Positions 23,500 to 32,087 of a stretch of 33,539 bases of DNA are shown piece after piece. This stretch comes from Lachnospiraceae bacterium. GTDB lineage: Bacteria; Bacillota; Clostridia; Lachnospirales; Lachnospiraceae. Both the position numbers and the translations under genes were made by a program. The first letter of the stretch is position 1. Every line of letters starts with the position of its first letter. A model generated the notes under the pieces. It was given only the letters and a program-made list of their open reading frames with translations, did not search any database and was not told where the DNA came from. Location: NCBI GenBank assembly GCA_009774345.1, contig VSNR01000018.1, positions 1 to 33,539 on the forward strand, written 5' to 3'.

Positions 23500-25089
23500 T
23501 TACACGACCGCCTCCACAATCGTCTTTGTGCCGACACGTACTTCCTTGACGCCGATTTCCTTCTTTTGATTAAAGTTAAAACTGAGCATATATCCCTTAT
23601 CCTGATGAAAATATTCCAGATAATCTACAAGCTGCCGCTCCCCCCGCTCATTGTACTCATTGCCATGCCAGATTTTCAATTCAATGATAAACTGTTCGCC
23701 AAGATAATCTACAATCACATCCGTCCGCCGCTCATCTCTTGTCTGCGCCTCGATATAATAGTTCCCTGTACCATTGATAATGGGCTTTAAGTACACTAAG
23801 AAGAACTTTCTGCCAAACTTTTCTATAAAGGTTTCATCCTTATCGACACAGATCCCACTGAAATATTCTACAAACTTTTTCAGCACCAAATCCATATCAA
23901 GACGATGATTTTTGATAAATCGAATCCGGTCGCTTCCTCCCTTTGCATAAATTTCACTCTGCACTGCCTCTTCCGCCATAAAATAATTCAGAAGATACAT
24001 CTCAAAAATGCGGTTTGCAATCGCTACCTGACCGTTTTTCTCTGTCAAAAAGCCAAACATTGTTCCCATACTGACCGCCTTTTCATCCGGGCTGAATGGT
24101 ATTTTGATACCCTGATACAGAATCCCTTCTATCATGGCGCGCAGTTCCTTATAGCTGTCAAGCTGCTTTACCATGCTCTCAAACAGGGGCGAGCTGACCT
24201 TTAAGATTCTTTTGACTGCCTCGGCGACACCGTCCCTTGTCCATGCCATCTGCGGGCTTTCATAGCCGTCTGTTCCGCAGATGGTCTCATCAATGCGCTT
24301 GCAGACAGACGAGACCAGCACAGGATATCCCGACGTATACGCATAGATTTCCTCTGCCACAGCCTCCGTGTCCATGCCAGTGTGATGATCCGCCTCGTAT
24401 TCCGCCAGCATTGCGGCAATCTGGCTGGAAGAAAAGCGCATCTCAATCTCAAAATCAGCCGCAATATTCCACGGGCTGTTATACTGATGTTCTGATTCCG
24501 GGCGCAGCTTTAACTTCAAATTCTTGATACTGTATACGCCGGCAAAAATCACAGAGTGAAACGTCGGCATCTTATCCCGCTTTAAATAATAACTCCGAAG
24601 CTGCGCCAAAAAATCCATGAAAACCTGATGATTCGATGCACTGTCCACCTCGTCAATCATCAGTATGACGGGCTGTGCGCTATTTCTGCACATCCTGCTC
24701 AGACGCATAAAGAGCTCCTTCAAGCTGTTGTTTTCTCTGGAAAGAATCTCTTGTAAGGGCGCCATCAATTCTGCCCTGTCGTCCAGCCCGTTGATCTCAA
24801 GCAGCTCGGTCAGCGCATTGGCAAACGCATGGACAAACGCCGAGGCATCCGCAAAATCCTCCGTTCCCATCTGCTGAAAATCAAGGGACAGCACAATGTA
24901 CTCCTCCTTTAGATACTCCTCGAGCGCGGATAAGGTGGTTGTCTTTCCGTACTGCCTGCCTCTGTTGATGACAAAATATTTCCCGGTGTCAATCAATGTC
25001 TTTTTGATCTTTTGAAGCCTGTCCTCCAGACTGACCATGTAATGATACTGTGGATTACAGGAACCTGTCACGTTAAAACTGCGTTTCAT
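23500..25089 (-). CDS. AAA-ATPase-like / PD-(D/E)XK nuclease-fold protein (copy 2)
   Basis: A 529-aa paralogue of the protein at 373-1944, with the same P-loop RGRQYGKTT at residues 43-51, Walker B VILMIDEVDSASN, and C-terminal nuclease core RTDVIVDYLGEQFIIELKIW. The two full copies align end to end. I start at ATG 25089, with GGGAG 9 nt upstream, which gives the same N terminus as copy 1. The family's job is not known; the predicted ATPase plus nuclease parts suggest DNA handling. Its place directly before sbcDC, after a promoter, makes cotranscription with a DNA end-processing nuclease likely, but a functional link is inference. Confidence 0.85.
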   Translation of the reverse strand: MKRSFNVTGSCNPQYHYMVSLEDRLQKIKKTLIDTGKYFVINRGRQYGKTTTLSALEEYLKEEYIVLSLDFQQMGTEDFADASAFVHAFANALTELLEINGLDDRAELMAPLQEILSRENNSLKELFMRLSRMCRNSAQPVILMIDEVDSASNHQVFMDFLAQLRSYYLKRDKMPTFHSVIFAGVYSIKNLKLKLRPESEHQYNSPWNIAADFEIEMRFSSSQIAAMLAEYEADHHTGMDTEAVAEEIYAYTSGYPVLVSSVCKRIDETICGTDGYESPQMAWTRDGVAEAVKRILKVSSPLFESMVKQLDSYKELRAMIEGILYQGIKIPFSPDEKAVSMGTMFGFLTEKNGQVAIANRIFEMYLLNYFMAEEAVQSEIYAKGGSDRIRFIKNHRLDMDLVLKKFVEYFSGICVDKDETFIEKFGRKFFLVYLKPIINGTGNYYIEAQTRDERRTDVIVDYLGEQFIIELKIWHGNEYNERGERQLVDYLEYFHQDKGYMLSFNFNQKKEIGVKEVRVGTKTIVEAVV

Positions 25090-25130
25090 GCATGCCATCT
25101 CCCTCTCTTTCCTACGATTCCTTAACATAT

Positions 25131-25159
25131 ACTATACACGACTTCTCCGCTTTCCACAA
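25131..25159 (-). promoter_or_regulatory. promoter for the AAA-ATPase-like gene and sbcDC
   Basis: On the minus strand TTGTGG (25159-25154) and TATAGT (25136-25131) are 17 nt apart, 42 nt before the start codon. Match to consensus is moderate. Confidence 0.5.
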
Positions 25160-25181
25160 TGAAAGATTTATTGACAGTTCC

Positions 25182-25613
25182 TTACTTCCACTTAAACAGT
25201 ATAAATCCCCCGATCGCAATCAGTGCGCCAAGCACCTTACGCCAGCTAAAAGGCTGCTTCTCCACGCCAAACAGACCAAAAAGCTCGATCAAATACGCAA
25301 TAATCAGCTGTGAAATCACGATCAGCATCACCGCCTTTGCCGGGCCTAATGCATCCATACTCTTGATGACAGTCAGTGTGATAAATGCCCCCATCGCCCC
25401 GCCGAGCAGAAAATATTTGGGCTCCACAGCGAGCACCTCCCGAAAGGATGTCCTGTCGGCAAAAAGCCATGCCACAATACACACAAGAAATGCGGTGAAC
25501 TGCACAAATGCATTTGCCGCCCACATGCTTGACGCCTCTGTCACTTTTGTGTTGAACACGCCCTGTACACTCATGAGTGCCCCCGAAACCAGCGCAATCA
25601 AAAATCCAATCAT
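25182..25613 (-). CDS. DMT-superfamily transporter of the YdcZ (DUF606) type
   Basis: A 143-aa protein with about five hydrophobic segments, matching the half-length YdcZ/DUF606 group of the drug/metabolite transporter superfamily. FLIALVSGALMSVQGVFNTK at the N terminus and AKAVMLIVISQLIIAYLIE later are typical. Members are thought to work as dimers; the substrate is unknown. GGAGGG lies 8 nt before the ATG. The gene stands between the solute-binding-like gene and the promoter at 25131-25159. The 123-nt gap before it contains a 12-bp palindrome, CAATTATAATTG (25688-25699), but no convincing promoter. Confidence 0.85.
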   Translation of the reverse strand: MIGFLIALVSGALMSVQGVFNTKVTEASSMWAANAFVQFTAFLVCIVAWLFADRTSFREVLAVEPKYFLLGGAMGAFITLTVIKSMDALGPAKAVMLIVISQLIIAYLIELFGLFGVEKQPFSWRKVLGALIAIGGFILFKWK

Positions 25614-25736
25614 AACTGTAACCCTCCGTTTTCATCTTGATATCCATCGCCCAAGAACTGGCGTTCTATGGACTATGCACGAGTTTACAATTATAATTGG
25701 ATTATTTCAGAAAATTATTCCTGTTCTTTACAAATT

Positions 25737-27230
25737 CTACGATTGAGGTGTCTGCTGCGTCTCAGGTGTCACATCGAGCTCCCCTGTGCCCTCCTCATAC
25801 TCGACAGCGGGCAGCAGCTCTACCTGAGGGTCCTCGAGCGGCTCCTCTGTCACCGGCTCGCCTGCAAGCTGTGTCTTGATCTGCTCTGAGAGGTGCCTAA
25901 GCTGCGTGTTTGCATCCTCCCCGCCCCAGACTTTCGCAAAGCAGATCTCAAGCTCTACCCAGAAATTTCCAGTCTCTAACATCTTTGGCATGGGAACAGA
26001 CTCCTGATAATTCTCCATAAAAACTGCTGCGTGTTCGTTATCCTCTGCTCGCTGCGCCACCGACGAAAGCTTGCCTGTCATTGGATACAAATCTGCACTT
26101 GCCTCTCTGACCAGATACTCCATCAACCGCCCTGCGGACTCTTTATACTCAGAGTAGCCGTTTATGACAAGTGCATTCGTCACAGACATGCCCTTTGTCG
26201 TGAGCTCCTGATTGATATCAGGAAGCTTGGCAACACCGTACTCATACCCAAATTCCCCGTTTTTTGCCGCCTCGTCGAGTTTTTTGATACAGTCGCTCGT
26301 CGCGATGGTGTAGATCGTCTTTCCCTCCTGAAACTCCTGTAAGATCGAATCATAATTCGTTTCTTTGGTATCAATGGAGAAAAACTGGTTCAGCTCCTGA
26401 TACACCTTCAGGCTGGAAACAGACTCTGTATTGTAGATATCAATCAGGGTCTTGTCATCTCCTGCCGCGCCGCCTACTGATATGTAGTTCCCTATGAAAA
26501 AATAATTATAAAAAATATCCGATACATCCCAGCGCAGGAAATACTCTACATTTTCCGGTGTCGAATACTGGTCTGCAAAGGTCAGTATATCCACAACCGA
26601 CGCAGGAATCAACTGGTCCGCAGTCACCGTCTGACCCGGACTCTCATCTGGATTCTCCCCGCTCTCCTGTGCCTCGTCTGTCCCTGCACGGTTTGCCTCA
26701 TCTGCGATCTGTTGCAGGTAAGTCTTGTTATAGAGCAGTGCACTTGTCTCAAAATACAGCGGACACGCCACATATTTTCCATCGTATAACACTGCATTGC
26801 GCGCCGCCTGATGAAATAACTGGTCATCATAGACGGGCGCACTCTCAGGCAGCTTTGTCGCAAGTCCTGCCAGATATGCTTTTTCCAGAGAATCATTGCT
26901 CAGTATATAGATGTCCGGCGTGTCCGCCTCCTCGTCGAGGCTCGCCGCATTGACCGCCTCGAGATACTCGACACCCGACACTAATTTTACATCCACCCTG
27001 ATATCTGTATTGTTATAAAAATCCAGTGTCTTACTGCTTAGATAGTCCGTCAGGGCATCATCTGTATACCACAGATGAATTGTCTCCTTCCGATTCGCAA
27101 GTTCCGTCACTGGTCTGTCAGCGCTGCGGGTCGATGTGCGGTACCAAAATACAGCAAGCAGCACAAGCACTACCGCCACGAGCGCTGCCGCCACGCCAAA
27201 CATTCTCTTTTTTATCCTATCATGTCTCAT
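25737..27230 (-). CDS. membrane-anchored extracellular solute-binding-like protein
   Basis: A 497-aa protein with an N-terminal membrane segment at residues 11-29 (after RHDRIKKR) and an outside domain resembling family 1 solute-binding proteins (IHLWYTDDALTDYLSSK, DTPDIYILSNDSLEKAYLAG). There is no lipobox cysteine, so it appears held by an uncleaved helix, which is unusual for a transport receptor. The tail (from about residue 465) is acidic and Pro/Glu/Thr-rich. No permease or ABC ATPase is nearby, so it may be an orphan receptor or sensor. GAGGAAA precedes the ATG. It follows argD after 48 nt. Confidence 0.75.
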   Translation of the reverse strand: MRHDRIKKRMFGVAAALVAVVLVLLAVFWYRTSTRSADRPVTELANRKETIHLWYTDDALTDYLSSKTLDFYNNTDIRVDVKLVSGVEYLEAVNAASLDEEADTPDIYILSNDSLEKAYLAGLATKLPESAPVYDDQLFHQAARNAVLYDGKYVACPLYFETSALLYNKTYLQQIADEANRAGTDEAQESGENPDESPGQTVTADQLIPASVVDILTFADQYSTPENVEYFLRWDVSDIFYNYFFIGNYISVGGAAGDDKTLIDIYNTESVSSLKVYQELNQFFSIDTKETNYDSILQEFQEGKTIYTIATSDCIKKLDEAAKNGEFGYEYGVAKLPDINQELTTKGMSVTNALVINGYSEYKESAGRLMEYLVREASADLYPMTGKLSSVAQRAEDNEHAAVFMENYQESVPMPKMLETGNFWVELEICFAKVWGGEDANTQLRHLSEQIKTQLAGEPVTEEPLEDPQVELLPAVEYEEGTGELDVTPETQQTPQS

Positions 27231-27278
27231 GAAATTTCCTCATATATTATTCCTCAATCTAGTCAGCCTCCAACGCTG

Positions 27279-28475
27279 TCAGCGCTGCTCTGCAAAACAC
27301 GCATCCACAATCTCTATCATGTTATCCACGTCTGCCTTTGACACAATCAGGGGCGGGATAAAGCGGATAATATTGGTGCCTGCGTTAATCAGCAAAAGAC
27401 CTTTTCCAATTGCCCGATTGATGATCTCATTCACCGGCATGTCACATTCAAGCCCCTGCATCAGCCCCATTCCTCTGTGCGCTATGATACAGTCATACTT
27501 TGCTGTCAGCGCTTCTAATTTTTCGTATAAATAGGCGCCGGTCTCCTTCACATTCGCCAAAATATCCAGTTCTTCAAACAGATCAATCACCTTTGACACC
27601 GCCGCGCACGCAAGCGGATTGCCGCCGTAGGTCGTGCCGTGGTCGCCGCTTGTCAATGACTTGCCTGCCACGCTTTCCGTCATCATAAACGCGCCAACCG
27701 GAACGCCGCAGCCGACCGCCTTGGCGCTTGTCATAATATCCGGCTTCACGCCGTAGTGCTGCCATGCATACATCGTGCCTGTCCGCCCCATGCCGCACTG
27801 AATCTCGTCTAATATCAGCAGAATATCCCGCTCGTCGCAGAGCGCCCGCACCTGTTCCATAAACTTCTGCTCCGCCGGATAGATACCGCCCTCGCCCTGA
27901 ACTGTCTCAAAAATAACCGCGCATGTCCTGTCCGTCACCTGTGCCTGAACGCTCTCAAAATCATTGAAATCAGCAAAGCGGATATTGCCAATCAGCGGTT
28001 CAAACGCTTCTCTGTAATGCGGATTCCCCGTCACAGAGAGTGCGCCCATGGTCCTGCCGTGAAAAGAATGGTTCATCGCGATGATCTCATGATCGGTGTG
28101 CCCGTCCCGCAAAAAAGCATATTTGCGCGCCGCCTTCAGCGCACCCTCAACCGCCTCCGCGCCGCTGTTTGTAAAAAAGATTCTGTCCATGCCCGAAATC
28201 TTTTTGAGCTTCTTTGCCGCCTCGATCGCGGGAATATTATAATAATAATTCGAGGTATGAATCACCTTGTCAATCTGTTCTTTTAATGCGTCGTTGTATG
28301 CTTTGTTGTTATAACCGAGTGCAAATACAGCGATGCCTGCCACGAAATCAAGGTATTTTTTTCCCTCAATATCGTACATGTACATGCCGTCGCCCCGCTC
28401 CCACACGATCTGGTAACGGTTGTAGGTATGGAGCAGCGCCGCCTCCGCCTCGTCGATATATTCCTTCATATTCAT
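27279..28475 (-). CDS. argD: acetylornithine aminotransferase
   Basis: ArgD is the PLP-dependent transaminase that turns N-acetylglutamate semialdehyde into N-acetylornithine with glutamate. The 398-aa protein is full length: FFTNSGAEAVEGALKAAR binds the cofactor phosphate, LILDEIQCGMGRTG contains the PLP aspartate, MTSAKAVGCG holds the Schiff-base lysine, and TTYGGNPLACAA follows. I start at ATG 28475, where GGAGGAG sits 9 nt upstream; the open frame continues further up but overlaps argB. The gene begins 22 nt after the argB stop, so the two are in one operon. Succinyldiaminopimelate activity is possible too, as in other ArgD proteins. Confidence 0.94.
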   Translation of the reverse strand: MNMKEYIDEAEAALLHTYNRYQIVWERGDGMYMYDIEGKKYLDFVAGIAVFALGYNNKAYNDALKEQIDKVIHTSNYYYNIPAIEAAKKLKKISGMDRIFFTNSGAEAVEGALKAARKYAFLRDGHTDHEIIAMNHSFHGRTMGALSVTGNPHYREAFEPLIGNIRFADFNDFESVQAQVTDRTCAVIFETVQGEGGIYPAEQKFMEQVRALCDERDILLILDEIQCGMGRTGTMYAWQHYGVKPDIMTSAKAVGCGVPVGAFMMTESVAGKSLTSGDHGTTYGGNPLACAAVSKVIDLFEELDILANVKETGAYLYEKLEALTAKYDCIIAHRGMGLMQGLECDMPVNEIINRAIGKGLLLINAGTNIIRFIPPLIVSKADVDNMIEIVDACFAEQR

Positions 28476-28497
28476 TGATAATTTCTCCTCCATTTTA

Positions 28498-29400
28498 TTA
28501 TTCCGTATCCATGTGTTCAAAATCCTCATCCTTGACAATCGCCGTGCCGATACCGTTTCTGGTAAAGATTTCCAAAAGCAGGCAGTGCGGAATCCGCCCG
28601 TCAAGTATATGCACACGGTTGACGCCGTTCTTGATCGCACTTGTGCAGTTGCCAAGCTTGGGCAGCATGCCGCCGCCGATAAAGCCGTCCTCGATCAGCT
28701 TCTCCGCCTGTGTCGCTGTGATTCTGGAAATAAAGGACGACTTGTCATTGATATCTTTGTACAAGCCCTCGATGTCCGTCAAAAAGGCGAGCTTCTCCGC
28801 ACCGACTGCCTTTGCAATCGCACACGCTGCGTCGTCCGCATTGATATTGTACGTCTGAAAATGCTCATCGAGACCGATCGGCGCCACGATGGGCAGAAAA
28901 TCCTTTTCAATTAAATCAAATAAAACCTTGGGATTGACTTCTTTGATATCGCCCACAAAGCCAATGTCCTGCCCGTCCGCATACTTCTTTTCCACCTTTA
29001 ACAGACCGCCGTCCTTGCCGCTGACGCCGACCGCCTTTACGCCAAGCTCCTGCACCATCGTCACCAGACTCTTGTTGACTTTGTTCAGCACCATCTCTGC
29101 AATCTCCATCGTCGCATCGTCTGTGACGCGCAGACCGTTCACAAACTGCGCCTCCATGCCGACTTTCTCCACCCAGCGGCTGATTTCCTTGCCGCCGCCG
29201 TGCACGATAATCGGCTTAAAGCCTACCAACTTTAAGAGGGTCACGTCCTTGATGACATTCTTTTGCAGTTCCTCATTGCTCATCGCGCTGCCGCCGTATT
29301 TTACGACGATATATTTCCTGTTAAATTTCTGTATGTAGGGAAGCGCCTCGATCAGCACCTCCGCCTTAGACAACACTTTGTTCATATCCTGTTCGTTCAT
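28498..29400 (-). CDS. argB: acetylglutamate kinase
   Basis: ArgB phosphorylates N-acetylglutamate with ATP, the second step of ornithine synthesis and in many bacteria the arginine-inhibited one. The 300-aa protein shows the amino-acid kinase motifs VVKYGGSAM near residue 34, IIVHGGGKEIS for the phosphate-binding loop, and NINADDAACAIA plus FIGGGMLPKL for substrate and nucleotide. The N-terminal extension of about 25 residues (VLSKAEVLIEALPYIQKF) is the helix that forms the arginine-sensitive hexamer in related enzymes, so feedback inhibition is likely. The start ATG 29400 has AAAGGAG 12 nt upstream. Confidence 0.95.
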   Translation of the reverse strand: MNEQDMNKVLSKAEVLIEALPYIQKFNRKYIVVKYGGSAMSNEELQKNVIKDVTLLKLVGFKPIIVHGGGKEISRWVEKVGMEAQFVNGLRVTDDATMEIAEMVLNKVNKSLVTMVQELGVKAVGVSGKDGGLLKVEKKYADGQDIGFVGDIKEVNPKVLFDLIEKDFLPIVAPIGLDEHFQTYNINADDAACAIAKAVGAEKLAFLTDIEGLYKDINDKSSFISRITATQAEKLIEDGFIGGGMLPKLGNCTSAIKNGVNRVHILDGRIPHCLLLEIFTRNGIGTAIVKDEDFEHMDTE

Positions 29401-29457
29401 TTGTTTCTTCTGCTCCTTTCCTGAAAGTATGCACATTCTTTCAGCTCATATTCCACC

Positions 29458-30216
29458 TTATTCCTCAAGGCTGCCAAACCGATTTATTAAATCGTTGATC
29501 TCATCTAAATCAATCCGCAGTCTGCCATCAAACAGATTCATACCGATGTCACCCTGCAAGGGATAAAGCCTCGGAATCCCTTCTTCCTCTCCAATATACA
29601 CAATCAACAGTCTTCTATCTGGATCGATTACCCAGTATTCCTTCACTCCCGCCTCCATGTATTTTGTCAGCTTCACTGTCATATCTTTCTTCCGAGTGGA
29701 ATCCGATAAAATCTCCAGCACAAAATCCGGTGCTCCGTAAATGCCAAAACGTTTCAGCTTTTCCTGTTTACACAAAACAAACACATCCGGCTGTACCATT
29801 GTCCTGCTGTCACAATCCAACTGAACATCCGCCGGTGCAATAAAAGGAAGGCAGTTCCCTTCATTTTTTTTAATAAACGCTAAAATTTCTGCATACACGG
29901 TACCTGCAATCATCTGATGCAGCGGCGTTGGCGCCGCCATATCATATATCACACCATCAATCAACTCAGCACGCCGGTCCTCAGGCAGACGAAAATAATC
30001 CTCTAGGGTGTATTCTCCCTGTCTTTTTTCTGCGTGATCTGCGCCAAGCAGCACATTCTCCAGTGCAGGAAAAAACGTCTCCACCGCATCGACGCGATCG
30101 CCGTTTAATATTTTCTGTAGCGTTCCTACAGGCACACCACTGTATTCAGAAAGCTCTGCCACACTATATCCTCTCTCAGCATTGATTCTCACAATGTCCG
30201 CCAATGTAATACTCAT
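29458..30216 (-). CDS. Uma2-family PD-(D/E)XK nuclease-fold protein with N-terminal HTH
   Basis: A 252-aa protein. Residues 1-60 form an HTH-like domain (GYSVAELSEYSGVPVGTLQKI). Residues from about 68 onward match the Uma2 (DUF820) nuclease fold: RAELIDGVIYDMAAPTPLHQ, VQPDVFVLC, APDFVLEILSDSTRKKD and VKEYWVIDPDRRLL, with the D...ExL-type core. Uma2 proteins are numerous in some phyla but their function is unproven. It has its own GGAGGG site and sits between argJ and argB with gaps of 24 and 57 nt, so it appears to be carried in the arginine operon. The added DNA-binding part is less usual. Confidence 0.85.
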   Translation of the reverse strand: MSITLADIVRINAERGYSVAELSEYSGVPVGTLQKILNGDRVDAVETFFPALENVLLGADHAEKRQGEYTLEDYFRLPEDRRAELIDGVIYDMAAPTPLHQMIAGTVYAEILAFIKKNEGNCLPFIAPADVQLDCDSRTMVQPDVFVLCKQEKLKRFGIYGAPDFVLEILSDSTRKKDMTVKLTKYMEAGVKEYWVIDPDRRLLIVYIGEEEGIPRLYPLQGDIGMNLFDGRLRIDLDEINDLINRFGSLEE

Positions 30217-30240
30217 ACTGTGCCCTCCTGTAACGCGCTC

Positions 30241-31464
30241 TTATGAGCGATAGTCCGCATTGATTTTCACATAGTCATATGTCAGATCGCATCCCCACGC
30301 TGTGGCTGTCTCGGTTCCCATCTTCATGTCCACCAGCACGGTCACTTCCGGCTCTGACAAGATCTTTGTCGCCTCCTCCTCGCTGTAGTCAGCCGCGGCG
30401 CCATCCTGGTAAATCAGCATCTTTCCCGCCTTGCTCTCGAAATAGAGCACTACCTTCTCCGGGTCAAAGTCTACGCCGGAATATCCCAGCGCACACAGAA
30501 ATCTGCCAAAGTTCGCGTCATGCCCGTAGATCGCTGCCTTGCAGAGACTTGAACCAATCACGGACTTCGCCAGAATGCGCGCCTCCTGCTTTGTCGCGGC
30601 ATTGATAACGGTCGTCTCAAACAGTGCTGTCGCGCCCTCGCCGTCCCCCGCCATCTTCTTTGCAAGGTACGTATTGACAAAATTGAGCGCCTCACAGAAA
30701 GTGTCATAATCCGCACCTTTTTCCGTAATCTCCGCGTTTCCTGCAAGACCGTTTGCCAGCAAAAGGCAGGTGTCGTTCGTCGAGGTATCACCATCGACAG
30801 AGATCATATTATAGGAGTCAATGATACTGCTGCGCAGCGCCTCCTGCAAAAGCGGCTTGCTGATGGCCGCATCCGTTGTGATGTAGGCGAGCATGGTGCA
30901 CATATTCGGATGAATCATGCCGGAGCCTTTGCTCATGCCGCCGATCGTAACCGTCTTTCCGTCCAGCTCGATTGTCACGGCAATTTCCTTATTGACGGTA
31001 TCTGTCGTCATGATTGCCTTCGAAGCCGTTGTCCCAGCCTCTATCGCACTGTCCTTTGCCGCTGCAAGCTTTCTGATGCCCTCGTTGATGCGGTCCATCG
31101 GAAGCTGCATGCCAATCACGCCTGTCGAGCCGACAAGCACCGCATTTTCAGGTATCTGCAAGAGACCCGCCGCCGTCTGCGCCTCCTCGCGGCAATAGTC
31201 CATCCCCTGCTTTCCCGTACATGCATTTGCAATGCCGGCATTGACAACAACCGCCTGCGCGTAAGGGCTGTTCTCCACAATCTCCTTATCCCACATAACA
31301 GGCGCCGCTTTCACTACATTTGTCGTGAATGTTCCAGCCAACTTACACGGCGCAGTGCTGTAAATCAGCGCCATGTCCATCCTGTCTTTGTATTTGATAT
31401 TTGCCGCAGTGCCTGCTGCCTCAAACCCCTTCGCGGCAGTCACACCGCCTTGTATCTGTTTCAT
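30241..31464 (-). CDS. argJ: bifunctional glutamate N-acetyltransferase / amino-acid N-acetyltransferase
   Basis: ArgJ moves the acetyl group from N-acetylornithine to glutamate and so recycles acetate in ornithine synthesis; some members also use acetyl-CoA. The 407-aa protein cuts itself into two chains just before a threonine: here the site is HPNMCTML, with Thr190 as nucleophile. The residue before it is cysteine where the best-known enzymes have alanine. VGSTGVIGMQLPMD, MTTDTVNKE and GDTSTNDTC are family motifs. I start at ATG 31464 with AAGGAGG 7 nt upstream; the longer frame to 31542 lies in the leader. It is the first gene of the argJ-argB-argD set. Confidence 0.95.
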   Translation of the reverse strand: MKQIQGGVTAAKGFEAAGTAANIKYKDRMDMALIYSTAPCKLAGTFTTNVVKAAPVMWDKEIVENSPYAQAVVVNAGIANACTGKQGMDYCREEAQTAAGLLQIPENAVLVGSTGVIGMQLPMDRINEGIRKLAAAKDSAIEAGTTASKAIMTTDTVNKEIAVTIELDGKTVTIGGMSKGSGMIHPNMCTMLAYITTDAAISKPLLQEALRSSIIDSYNMISVDGDTSTNDTCLLLANGLAGNAEITEKGADYDTFCEALNFVNTYLAKKMAGDGEGATALFETTVINAATKQEARILAKSVIGSSLCKAAIYGHDANFGRFLCALGYSGVDFDPEKVVLYFESKAGKMLIYQDGAAADYSEEEATKILSEPEVTVLVDMKMGTETATAWGCDLTYDYVKINADYRS

Positions 31465-31525
31465 TTTGGTTCCTCCTTGTATTATAATCACTGATAAAAT
31501 CTCTAAGCTTTCCTCTGGTTTTCCT

Positions 31526-31555
31526 TTTCTTTTTCCTGACAATATGATAATACTT
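31526..31555 (-). promoter_or_regulatory. candidate promoter region of argJ
   Basis: The gap between the zinc-ribbon gene and argJ (31465-31582) contains, on the minus strand, TTGAAG then an 18-nt spacer and TATTAT. The spacing and -10 are acceptable only; coordinates are approximate. I found no clear arginine-repressor palindrome and no T-box. Confidence 0.3.
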
Positions 31556-31582
31556 GCTGCAATTTGTAATCTTCAAAATAAT

Positions 31583-32035
31583 CTAAATACGCGATTCAAT
31601 CACGCTGACCTGCGTGCCAAGCAGCCGCTCCACTTCCCTGAGATGATACCCCTCCAACTGTTTTCTGGGATGCAGCAGGATAAATGCTGTACAGGCAAAA
31701 CCGCAGGGTGCCGTGTAGCACAAATCCTTGAGCGATGCATACCTGCCGCAGCATGGCAGTCTCATCGCATCCAGTGAAGCAAAAAGTCCTGTCTCTCCTG
31801 CTGCCTCGTCCATCGCCTCCGCCCACCAGTCCGAAAGTTCACTGCCGCAAAATGGGCACGCAATCTTTTCAAGATAACCGCCGCAGTCAATAAATGCGGG
31901 GTGTTCCTGCATTTCAATCTCCACAGACATCGCCATCATATGCTCCTCAAGATAGCGCTGGACTGTTCGTGCCGTCTGCGCGTCTACACGGCAGAATGGA
32001 TTCACAGGAATCACTTTAGTGTAATAAGCTGACAT
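31583..32035 (-). CDS. zinc-ribbon-containing protein of unknown function
   Basis: A 150-aa soluble protein. CPFCGSELSDWW near residue 60 and LPCCGRYASLKDLCY near 92 look like the two halves of a zinc ribbon, with more cysteines close by. I do not recognise a named family. Its N terminus (VIPVNPFCRVDAQTARTVQRY) is not diagnostic. AGGCAGG lies 8 nt before the ATG. It follows the GNAT gene after 52 nt and is probably cotranscribed with it. Confidence 0.7.
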   Translation of the reverse strand: MSAYYTKVIPVNPFCRVDAQTARTVQRYLEEHMMAMSVEIEMQEHPAFIDCGGYLEKIACPFCGSELSDWWAEAMDEAAGETGLFASLDAMRLPCCGRYASLKDLCYTAPCGFACTAFILLHPRKQLEGYHLREVERLLGTQVSVIESRI

Positions 32036-32087
32036 ACGCTGTACCTGCCTTTCCGCATTGCCGGAATTTTATAGCCCAGCTTCCGCC

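Noticed and set aside
25688..25699. 12-bp palindrome CAATTATAATTG before the YdcZ-type gene
   Set aside because: AT-only core in an AT-rich gap; such palindromes arise by chance and no promoter surrounds it.
31465..31582. T-box or arginine-repressor box in front of argJ
   Set aside because: No T-box core sequence or convincing palindrome could be found in the 118-nt gap.
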